Source of the DNA: Enchytraeus crypticus
Taxonomy: Eukaryota; Annelida; Clitellata; Enchytraeida; Enchytraeidae
DNA length: 64,000 nt
Reading direction: 5' to 3'
NCBI GenBank assembly: GCA_905160935.1
Contig: CAJHZI010000429.1
Span: forward strand, 394,501 to 458,500
The position numbers and the translations under genes are program-made. Of this stretch, positions 51,464 through 58,449 are shown piece by piece. A model generated the notes under the pieces. It ran no database searches, was not told the DNA's origin, and saw nothing but the letters and a program-made list of their open reading frames with translations. How positions within the stretch are numbered: the first letter of the stretch is position 1; every line of letters begins with the position of its first letter.

Positions 51464-52214
51464 AAGAGCGAGAGTGAGAAAGAAAGAGGTTTATCATAAA
51501 TATACAAATATATTTAGTGGAGCAAAAAGAACTATGTTAATAATGCGCAGCGGTGAAGTGTCCTCGTATAGACGCTCCAGTCAACGGTCGGGTCCAGGGC
51601 ACAGATTTCACGTATGGTGCAGTGGTAACGTTCAGTTGTCTCAGAGGATTTCAACTTGAGGGTCCACTTGCCAGGAAGTGTCAGCAGGACGGTAGCTGGA
51701 GCGGAGGTGAATCCAGTTGTAAAAGTAAGTCTACCACTTCCAGTCTTATCATTCCTTAAAAACCTATACGTGTCGTGTTGTTTTCGTGTTGTGTCAGGGA
51801 CGCGGAACAACACGGACTATATGATATTCCGTGTTATACGGCTGGAGCTAGTGACGATGTTGGTAAGATATTCGAACGTGGATCAATAGGTGCGGGGTTC
51901 AAATCCTGGGCTCCACCGTCACTGACATCGCTCTTGAATGAGGAAACTGACGTTAACATTAGCTTTTTTAGCTGTGTATTATGATATTAACTATTGATAA
52001 TCTCTCTACAAATATTAAATATTGATAACTATTAATCTAAATACTTGATATTCTGCTAAGTCATTTGAAGGGTTTGAAGCTTTGATTGAACTAGATCAAA
52101 ATATTGAATTTTAAATATTAACTCTAGCATGTTCATCATTATTATCACCATCATCATCATCATCAACATCATCATCATCATCATCAACATCATCATCATC
52201 ATCATCATCATCAA

Positions 52215-52250
<36 letters not shown>

Positions 52251-55200
52251 TATTATCACCATCATCATCATCATCAACATCATCATCATTATTATCACCA
52301 TCATCATCATCATCAACATCATCATCATCATCATCACTTGAATCCCACTTTAGCTAGGGTGTGAGGATATATATGCATAATAACTAAAGAAATAAAGTAT
52401 TTAAAAGCCTTTTGAGTGGATTTTGGCGTCGTGAAGTTAGATGGATGCCATTATATTAGTTCTAATTTTACTGCACATTTTGCTAACTCAAATGAAATTA
52501 TCAAATTAACTTGTTCAATGATTAATATCTCTTTATTGCGAAACCATTTTTATTGCGAGATACATTCGATATTCGTCTAATTGCCTTTGTTTAATTCTTA
52601 AAATTCTAATTTTAATTTTTTTAATTCTAAAATTTAACTCTGGTTGCAACTTTGAAAGTCAAAAAAATTCTTTATTGTACCGTTTTACGGATTTATTAGA
52701 CACATTACAGCTGTGTAAAATGCAAAATAATTAGAAGGGAAAATATTTAAGAGTTCAAGTTTTAGAATTATTTTAAACTTTAAGAAGGCCAATAACGAAG
52801 ATTTGTTTGATTAAATAGTCAATTTTGTAATAGATTTCACAAGAATCCTCTAACCTTTAATCCTTTATCCTTTTAATCCTTTAACCTTTTATTGAATATT
52901 AGTTGTAGATTGTGGAAGACCAGGACCATTTTACAATGGCTATATTGCTGGATTGCAAACTACTTTCGGTTCAATTGTATCATTCAGGTACAGAGCTACA
53001 GTTCCACAATTTCATCATTGCTGATATGCACATTTCTGAAATTAAAATTACGATTATGCCTGTTAGTTTAAGTTATTAATAAACAATTACTAGTTAAACT
53101 ATTAGATTAGTTTCTGTTACAAGTTTAAATTTTAGCGTATATGTTACGCTGAAAATAAGCTATAGCTATATAAATTAATTTAATGTGCATAGTTGGGCTA
53201 TTATTGGAAACGAGTCATTTTGATACGGGATTCTGCTACCTTCTAGCAGAATTTAAGTTATTTAATTTATTTAGCGTTTAATTAATTCATGACTCAACTT
53301 AGCTCTCTAAGTACCATCAAGATTTAATATTTTAATCAATCGCTGTTTTAATGCATTACTGCAGTAATTAAAGTATGGAATGAAAATTAATATCAATAAG
53401 AAGAAAGTGATGAGGTTGTCTGGAAAAAGTAGGAGGAGTCAATAAAATAAGAAAGAGAATGTGCTAATTTAGAACAGATAAAGATATTTAGATAGGCCTA
53501 TTAGAGCACACGATAATATGGGATGGGAAAACGAGAAATGTCCATCAGAAATGTAGAATTGTATGAGCAATTCTAATTCTAAATCTTATTTGCGTAAGCA
53601 AATCATAAATTAAATGTGAAATTGTGTAAGCAATTCTACATTTAATAATAAATATTATTAAACAAAACGGTATTTTTACAGGTGCTTTGGACGCACAACT
53701 TTTGAAGGGGTATCCACAACCTCTACCTGTCAGGATAATGGAAAATGGTCACATCCCTTGCCAAGATGCTGGAGTAAATTCATTATATCAATAATCTAGC
53801 ATATTAGATGTAGTGATGTAAATTAACCAGTAAAATTAATGTATTTTATTCTTCAGTCGAAAATTACTGCAGAGCCTTTTTTTATTTGTGGGTTTAAGGT
53901 CAAGTTCAGAAGCCTATATAGCTACTCTTGAAGAAGTCGAACACGACCATCGCCGTGGTTGACCAATTGACCGACCAATCAAAGCAGCAGTCAGAGTATA
54001 GACCGAGTGATGATCAAGTTCTCCATGAGAAATAAATGCTAAACGTATTCAAATAGCTAAGGTACAATAGATAGAGAATTCAGAATGTGATCACCATGTG
54101 ATATAAAAGCTATTAATTACATATCAGCTGTTATCAGTCAAATATGTCGTTAAGTCAATGGTGAAAAGACGAATAAATGAAAGAAGGTATGGTTAGTGAG
54201 TGACGGAATAGTAATTAAAAAGTGTAGATAAATAAACATTCAGAAAATCAATTAAACAACTTAGGCGTATTTATGAATAAATTAATGTAAACATAAGTTA
54301 CATCAACTTGAATTTGTTTCTGGTTCAGTAGTTAATTAATTGTAATATCTCTCATTTCGATGAACATACTTCAGAAATTTCTTTCTAATAATTGACTTTT
54401 ATATTGGATGGTTTAGAATAAGTTTATGCCTATTTGATTATAAAACTGTTACGCCTCAAGTTTCATCTGGTCGAGGTTTTAGTATACATGTACAGCATTG
54501 GCAAATCTTTATTCAACAGAATGGATTATGGCTCGAAAATTGCAGCCCGATACTCTTATTATTAACGTACTATTTGGATTCATATTTCCTAGAGCCACCA
54601 CTATTTAATAAATAATAGCGCATCTTCAGTACTCTATTATTTTATACTTTTGTTGTCCTTCACTGTTATTCCATATTGCGTTAATGTGTTCTGCACTGCA
54701 TTTATTCTTCTTATAAGATTGCACTTTGTTGATGTGTACATGTATATTGTTAATCAGTATTTCTTTCTTTTATGCTGTATTATTCTAAATCGGACTATGT
54801 TAAAAATTATCGTTTGTTTAATCATCGCTGCTTTTCCGCTGCTATTTTGTGCACAGCTATTCCGTAGCTTGTAACTTTGCAGGTAAATGCGAGATCCCAA
54901 CGATTCACAACGGAACTCTGGGGGCTGGAGAGGAACCAGGAACATTCGTAAATCATGGCAACAGACTGAAGTACGAGTGCAACAGAGGTTTCGTGAACGA
55001 CTCCGAGCAGCTGCCAGTCTGCAACAACGGCACCTGGTCCACCCAACCTCAGTGTCTTCCTGGTAAACATGACTGTAGTCCTGGTAAACAGGGATATAGT
55101 CCTGGTAAACGGGACTATGATCCTGGCAAACAGGACTATATCCCTGTTTTCCCTTTGACTTTATTAAGTCTTGCTTAAAGGCTACTTACGTTTTTGGTTC

Positions 55201-57822
55201 TTATTTTTCAGTTACACGGACACAACACGTGTTTAACATTTGTTTAAGTCATTTATAGTATTAGCAAGTTTATTTGGTGGCTCTGAAAAGATATGTGCCG
55301 ATGTAGGTTACTTTTATGTCTAAATTTAAAATTGTTAAGATATGTTTAAAGTATTAAATTAAATTATATCAAAATCTGATTTAATTTAGCGATGCCATTC
55401 CTCTATTTTGAAACTTAATAAAATGTATTAAAGCATAAAAGATGTCTAAGTTAGTTCTGCCTGAATATTGAACTCTGGTGGTTAATCTAAAAGTATGTTT
55501 CTGATGAATATTGTCCTGTATCTAGAAGTAATTGATAGGTATAAGATTATAAACATTGGGCATAAAAATAGTTAACTTGTCTGCAAAAATTCATACTTTG
55601 AGACTGACCCACCTACAAAATTTTACCATCATCTTCTTCCCTTGACTCCTAGTTTAACTAGGGCCGGGATTAGACCATTTTGTAGTACTTTATGGAGCCT
55701 AGGCTCTCACCAACCGAATCTTACTGCGTCGTCGTCTTTTACGATACGTACAATCCACGTTTGGTCTATTCTTCAGCAACCCAGACTCAATACAGGTAAA
55801 CTATCTATAATATAATATATGCCTATGATAAAATTATGCTAAAAACGAAGCATATCGCCAATACTGCATAACTAAATTTTCACCTGTCAAAATGCAATTA
55901 ATTAATTAAGATTGATTAATTAATCTTGATGAATTAATTTTGATCATTTTTTTTTTTTTTCGTTATAGCACCCTGCAACACAAGGCCGTCAGAGCTAAAA
56001 GAAGGCATTGTGAGGTTTCACAACATGCTCCATGGAGATAAGGCTAAATACACGTGTAACACAGGCTATAATCTAGTTGGCGACACCTACCTCACCTGTC
56101 AATATGGAATCTGGATCGGTATTAAACCTGAGTGTGAAAGGGGTTTGTATTAGAATTTTTATGTTTTCTTGTTTGTTCCTTTTTAATGATTTTATTCGCA
56201 TGATTACACACATGATATGTTTGTTACCTTGTGTCATGCTAGTTTCTGTTTTTTGTCGTTTCGTATTGTTTTCTTCCTCTCCATGGTTATTCGTAATCGT
56301 TGCCTTTGGTAGATTAACCGCTGAACTGGCACTGGTTTGAATCTCTTCATTCTATTCACCACCATTCTCCTCATATGCAATACTGCTAGCTTTAGTGAAC
56401 TGATGTGTTTGAGTATATTAGGTAATTGAAGGAAGACTGGAGAGGAAGAAGTTTAGAGGAAGACCGAGCCTTGATGTGCTGGATGAGTTGATAACTTTTG
56501 TTGATATGAATAGAAAAGCAAATTGTCAAAATATGATTATACTGAAAACATTCATTATCAAAATTTATAGGTCACGGTCCTGCCAAATGCATTATACTAA
56601 GGGAAAGGTGATACGTTATCACTATCATAAAGATGAAAGGTGATACGTTATCACTATCATAAAGATGAAAGGTGATACGTTATCACTATCATAAAGATGA
56701 AAGGTGATACGTTATCACTATCATAAAGATGAAAGGTGATACGTTATCACTATCATAAAGATGAAAGGTGATACGTTATCACTATCATAAAGATGAAAGG
56801 TGATACGTTATCACTATCATAAAGATGAAAGGTGATACGTTATCACTATCATAAAGATGAAAGGTGATACGTTATCACTATCATAAAGATGAAAGTTGAT
56901 ACGTTATCACTATCATAAAGATGAAAGGTGATACGTTATCACTATCATAAAGATGAAAGGTGATACGTTATCACTATCAGTTTAGTTCTAGTTACTCTTT
57001 CACTGGACGTATTTGAGCAAAGATGACCAAGAATTATTTAATTTGCTATATCTAGCTTTACGGCTGGAAAGGGATCACATGAAACCTCAATCGAAAGCCA
57101 GTTAAAAAGCTTCATTAAGCGTTAATGATAGTCGTTAAAGATAAGCTTTAATGATTATGATAGATAATGATGATATTAATTACAATCCGCTGTCACTTTA
57201 GAAACACGGTCTGAAATTGTTATGCAGCTTAATAAGTTATCCATTTTGCCAGTCCAATATTATATTTCAGAGAATCTGCTCTGTGTCTGATACAATATTA
57301 TAATAATATGTCAGATGCAATGTCTAACCCTATACAATAAGCATCAAGGTCGTAATTTGGAATTACATAAAATTGATTAAATTAATTAAAGTTATATAAA
57401 TTAGTTGTAATTCTATGATATTGTAGCACATCTACCACTCTACGCACTAAGCTATTGAGCCATTCTACGTAACTCAGTTAAATCAATATCTTACACTTCT
57501 AAGTAGATTAAATATTCTGAATCGACTTTGCGTTGTAGTTTTCTGTAAATTCCCTGGAACATTGGAAAACGGTCAGATCTTCATAGTTGGTTTGATCGGC
57601 AAGTACGAGTACAGAAACTACATCACCAGCACTGAGCACAACAAACAAATAAAGTATTCCTGCGACAAGCAGTACAAGCTTGTGGGGCCAGGTGGAGCCA
57701 CTTGTGTCGATGGACAGTGGAGCCCTGCTGAAAAACCGCAGTGTGTACCCAAACAACATCCAAAGCCTCTGTATGTTTTCCGCGGGCGTCGAAACGTGCG
57801 AGAGGAACTACTGGTAGGTTGA
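36236..57822 (+). CDS. Secreted WAP + eight sushi/CCP domain protein, LEV-9-like
   Basis: Exons: 36236-36287, 41376-41540, 42175-42387, 43593-43775, 49816-49989, 51551-51724, 52903-52987, 53682-53773, 54883-55062, 55969-56142, 57539-57822. They total 1776 bases, or 591 residues and a TGA. Residues 1-18 are a signal peptide (MQHLDIILFILLSSYIQA). Residues 30-69 are a WAP core with eight cysteines. Eight CCP domains follow, each with four cysteines and the W between Cys3 and Cys4. The tail has an RGRR site at 579-582. WAP plus eight CCPs is the layout of C. elegans LEV-9, which works with LEV-10 to cluster acetylcholine receptors at synapses. Nearly all exons are phase 1-1 and carry one domain each. 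The product is presumably an extracellular scaffold, but a synaptic role here is inference from architecture alone. A further 3' exon is possible, because CTG|gtaggt could be a donor. Confidence 0.85.
36530..36700 (+). repeat. Family C repeat, degenerate
   Basis: It lies in intron 1 of the LEV-9-like gene. The landmark ttgatctatggacagctcc is preserved while the rest is diverged. Confidence 0.4.
36815..37085 (-). pseudogene. CR1/jockey-like LINE 3' end with (ATT)n tail, inverted
   Basis: The minus strand reads YISGPTVWNNLPVSLLQSDL, then SFQKKFNIFLFDRAYN, matching the GP-x-x-WN-x-LP terminal block of CR1/jockey-type ORF2. It ends in (ATT)n at 36820-36840. It lies in intron 1 of the LEV-9-like gene. 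Confidence 0.65.
37412..37705 (+). mobile_element. 5S rRNA-derived SINE, near full length
   Basis: Same order as the inverted copy at 6830-7132: a head with cggcgggatt, a 5S-like core with cgggcagtactttgtagg, then aaaaaatcccagg, ggaaggttattcctaaatcc, caaaaggcaacggttac and a terminal gttatgtttttatg. It lies in intron 1 of the LEV-9-like gene. Confidence 0.75.
37706..39750. other. LEV-9-like intron 1, middle part
   Basis: It contains three telomere-like taaccc units (38371-38395), a (CT)n run (38820-38841) and a motif D terminus (38842-38890). No exon or RNA is recognised. Confidence 0.4.
39765..39965 (-). mobile_element. tRNA-derived SINE, family B
   Basis: On the minus strand, an A-box-like tggcgcaggggtaac is followed by a textbook B-box, gggttcgaatccc. 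The body includes gatctgagagtaaaatctcg. Diverged copies lie at 58500-58620, 59690-59830 and 61135-61378. Confidence 0.8.
39966..41375. other. LEV-9-like intron 1, last part
   Basis: RTE-like 3' tips occur inverted at 40705-40760 and direct at 40850-40930 (IRIPTLVKLGF then gaggatgatgat). Nothing else is recognised. Confidence 0.4.
41376..41540 (+). CDS. LEV-9-like exon 2: WAP domain
   Basis: Acceptor ttattcag, donor CCAG|gtacca, both phase 1. The domain reads CPRKPDLVDNRKCLRKC, then ECRGRGRKCLC and VCGKSCV. Its eight cysteines have whey-acidic-protein spacing. WAP domains are often protease inhibitors, but in LEV-9-type proteins no inhibitory role is established. Confidence 0.85.
42175..42387 (+). 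CDS. LEV-9-like exon 3: CCP domain 1
   Basis: Acceptor gactgttag, donor GGAAG|gtaacc, phase 1-1. It reads CERLRTLLNGKF, YSCNDGYAL, RICQGDGYWNGLPPTC. After the fourth cysteine a 17-residue linker (QQDATAVSAKQMEG) leads into CCP2. The overlapping frame at 42208 is a shadow. Confidence 0.9.
42388..43592. other. LEV-9-like intron 3 with an inverted LINE tip
   Basis: At 43290-43430 the minus strand carries motif D after coding-like sequence (LDDLKVQSYVDMKRKAEDRT), the 3' tip of an RTE-like LINE. The rest is featureless. Confidence 0.5.
43593..43775 (+). CDS. LEV-9-like exon 4: CCP domain 2
   Basis: Acceptor cgcgcag, donor CTCAC|gtatgt, phase 1-1. It reads GKCSNPPVVDHASHDG, YTCSPGYSLDGF, MCVGEGRWVGPRMTC. 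The exon is strikingly GC-rich against its AT-rich introns, which helps confirm it. Confidence 0.9.
43860..45966 (+). pseudogene. CR1-like LINE, reverse-transcriptase half, 5'-truncated
   Basis: The reading gives [76 protein letters not shown] and a terminal IWNDIPSEIR. The ADD box is intact but frames shift several times. The 3' end is acaaataaatgatcatgg followed by (TC)n at 45945-45966. It sits in intron 4 of the LEV-9-like gene in the sense direction. Confidence 0.85.
46120..46235. repeat. (GAAA)n and (TGAA)n simple repeats
   Basis: gaaagaaagaaa passes into tgaatgaatgaa. The 121-codon minus frame over it is composition-driven. Confidence 0.85.
47000..49383 (-). pseudogene. CR1-like LINE remains, inverted
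   Basis: From 49383 downward the minus strand gives endonuclease parts (GLLCGDFNIDLDKYD, then LIIDRVFSNFVSISSYC). A long decayed RT zone follows, then the post-palm region (LLHAIFYSRISYGIETYGNT, KELYLNYNVLPVNLL) at 47324-47055. That last stretch closely resembles LYLNYNALPVNLL in the sense-oriented LINE at 45170, so both belong to one subfamily. Confidence 0.7.
49188..49262. repeat. 18-bp tandem repeat, four copies
   Basis: atgtcaacataccttaga repeats with one g/a variant. It expanded inside the endonuclease of the inverted LINE and inserts RYVDIL repeats in its frame. Confidence 0.85.
49465..49606. repeat. (TA)n microsatellites
   Basis: Two tata runs are separated by ttatttatttat and other short sequence. 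Confidence 0.97.
49605..49770 (+). pseudogene. RTE-like LINE 3' tip with (GAT)n tail
   Basis: It reads EWKNRALADDMVWGRENRRR then SIRM, with an internal insertion, and ends in gatgatgacgacgatgatga just before exon 5 of the LEV-9-like gene. Confidence 0.6.
49816..49989 (+). CDS. LEV-9-like exon 5: CCP domain 3
   Basis: Acceptor gaattgtag, donor CCGTC|gtgagt, phase 1-1. It reads RRCGHPGDTPNGH, KYTCTEGYELVG, VCQPDGQWSGTLPMC. At 58 codons it is easily missed as a bare open frame. It follows a 6-kb intron full of LINE remains. Confidence 0.9.
49990..51550. other. LEV-9-like intron 5 with two family A SINEs
   Basis: An inverted family A SINE lies at 50458-50637, and a second truncated one at 50655-50790, nearly in tandem. 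A (GA)n-rich block (51342-51490) follows. The 154-codon frame at 51195 runs through that block and into exon 6 in the wrong frame, so it is not a gene. Confidence 0.7.
51551..51724 (+). CDS. LEV-9-like exon 6: CCP domain 4
   Basis: Acceptor aatgcgcag, donor TAAAA|gtaagt, phase 1-1. It reads VKCPRIDAPVNGRV, FSCLRGFQLEGP, KCQQDGSWSGGESSC, a canonical sushi domain. Confidence 0.9.
51838..51972 (+). mobile_element. tRNA-derived SINE, family A, full length
   Basis: A plus-strand copy from ggctggagctagtgacgatg through B-box ggggttcaaatcctgggct to aactgacgttaacattagc and an agcttttttagc end. It gives the clearest head-to-tail view of the family. Confidence 0.85.
52137..52341. repeat. (ATC)n microsatellite, about 200 bp
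   Basis: atcatc runs are broken by periodic aac and attattatcacc variants. Directly after it come cacttgaatcccactttagc and tagggtgtgagga, the inverted RTE-like 3' tip. So the array is that element's tail, expanded. All open frames here are artefacts. Confidence 0.9.
52903..52987 (+). CDS. LEV-9-like exon 7: first half of CCP domain 5
   Basis: Phase 1 in, phase 2 out. It reads VDCGRPGPFYNGYIAGLQ to VSFR, with donor TTCAG|gtacag. Two acceptors, 6 bases apart (tattag before 52903, tgtag before 52909), keep the same frame. They would give IVDCG or NCG at the junction. Confidence 0.8.
53682..53773 (+). CDS. LEV-9-like exon 8: second half of CCP domain 5
   Basis: Acceptor tttttacag, donor TGGA|gtaaat, phase 2 in, phase 1 out. 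It reads CFGRTTFEGVSTTSTCQ and GKWSHPLPRCW. Together exons 7 and 8 make one complete CCP with four cysteines. The split falls at the second cysteine. Confidence 0.8.
53774..54882. other. LEV-9-like intron 8, nothing recognised
   Basis: AT-rich sequence with no element identified. A hydrophobic 74-codon plus frame at 54650 ends just before exon 9 in a different frame and has no family features. Confidence 0.4.
54883..55062 (+). CDS. LEV-9-like exon 9: CCP domain 6
   Basis: Acceptor actttgcag, donor CCTG|gtaaac, phase 1-1. It reads KCEIPTIHNGTLGAG, YECNRGFVNDS, VCNNGTWSTQPQC. The donor is the first unit of a 21-bp repeat, so longer in-frame versions of this exon are possible. Confidence 0.9.
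55059..55146 (+). repeat. 21-bp minisatellite built on the exon 9 splice donor
   Basis: Four units begin cctggtaaac (the last cctggcaaac) at 55059, 55080, 55101 and 55122. The unit length is a multiple of three. The sequence stays open in the exon 9 frame, encoding PGK-x-D/G-x-x repeats. Each unit carries its own potential donor in phase 1. Confidence 0.85.
55969..56142 (+). CDS. LEV-9-like exon 10: CCP domain 7
   Basis: A long T run and cgttatag form a strong acceptor. The donor GGG|gtttgt is weak but gives phase 1. It reads PCNTRPSELKEGIV, YTCNTGYNLVGD, TCQYGIWIGIKPEC. A 5S-SINE 3' fragment begins about 50 bases after the donor. Confidence 0.85.
56190..56345 (-). mobile_element. 5S rRNA-derived SINE, 3' part only
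   Basis: Minus-strand sequence holds ccaaaggcaacgattacg, aataaccatggagaggaag and the gtgtaatcatgcg end, shared with the copy at 6830-7132. The 5S-like head is absent. Confidence 0.6.
56410..56505 (+). pseudogene. RTE-like LINE coding scrap
   Basis: It reads VIEGRLERKKFRGRPSLDVL then DELITF, the same basic block found in minus orientation at 3352-3730. Confidence 0.5.
56604..56979. repeat. 32-bp minisatellite, 12 nearly identical copies
   Basis: The unit is aaaggtgatacgttatcact plus atcataaagatg. Only one substitution (gttgata) was seen across the array. Each unit contains a hairpin of GTGATA, loop CGT, TATCAC. The array lies in intron 10 of the LEV-9-like gene. Confidence 0.95.
57539..57822 (+). 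CDS. LEV-9-like exon 11: CCP domain 8 and C-terminal tail
   Basis: Acceptor gcgttgtag, phase 1. It reads FCKFPGTLENGQIFIVGL, QIKYSCDKQYKLVGPGG, TCVDGQWSPAEKPQC. This CCP is longer than the others between Cys1 and Cys2. A tail with YVFRGRRNVREE follows, then a stop. RGRR fits a furin site. An AATAAA lies about 73 bases after the stop, which supports a terminal exon. Confidence 0.85.
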
Positions 57823-57894
57823 TTGATATATTAAACTTAGAGATAGTTATAGTATATAAGTGTAAAATTTAAGAAAATATTGTAATTCGCTTTT

Positions 57895-57900
57895 AATAAA
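57895..57900 (+). terminator. Possible polyadenylation signal of the LEV-9-like gene
   Basis: AATAAA about 73 bases after the TGA. The motif is common by chance in AT-rich DNA. Confidence 0.35.
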
Positions 57901-58177
57901 TTAAGCTATTCAAATCAAACGCTATAGGTGTTTATAATGAATTACAAACAATGCTAAAAATACTGACACCAATGCCAGTAATAATAATGTATATTGAAAG
58001 GTGTTTTCTTCGACTTATGATGCAAGAGAAATTTAAATTAAATTATTTAAAATATATAGTTTATTAAATTATTTATTTTATTGGTAATCAATTAAAGGGT
58101 ATACCGATTGCAATGTCTCGTGGTAGGATAAAAACGATCCTAACCAAAGAAGAATAGTGTTCTTATTGTAACTATCA

Positions 58178-58300
58178 AAGCTGGTAAAACTAATGATAAT
58201 GTCAGTTTCCTCACTCGAAAGCTATGCAGTGACGGGCAAGCTCAGGACTTGAACCCCGCAATTAATGATCCGCGGTCGAATATCTTAGCGACATCGCCAT
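58178..58300 (-). mobile_element. tRNA-derived SINE, family A, 5'-truncated
   Basis: Minus-strand tail and B-box (ggttcaagtcctgagc) are clear. The head stops after gatgtcgctaag. Confidence 0.75.
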
Positions 58301-58449
58301 GTTTTTGTTCTTGCTGATTTGCTGTTTTTCTACTCGAGTTCTTTTTGTTTAAAGAAAAAAATCTTTGAAACAGGCGACGTTGAATCTTCGCGAAGTGGTT
58401 TTATTTATGCTAAGACCAGGAGATTGGAAACCGAAGCATCTCCGACTCT

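Noticed and set aside
51195-51659. 154-codon plus frame with RE-rich repeats
   Set aside because: It crosses a (GA)n block and overlaps exon 6 of the LEV-9-like gene in the wrong frame.
52056-52341. Frames of poly-Met or poly-Ile on the two strands
   Set aside because: Direct product of the (ATC)n microsatellite.
56604-56979. Possible CRISPR-like array
   Set aside because: Units are contiguous with no spacers, and the DNA is from an animal; it is a minisatellite.
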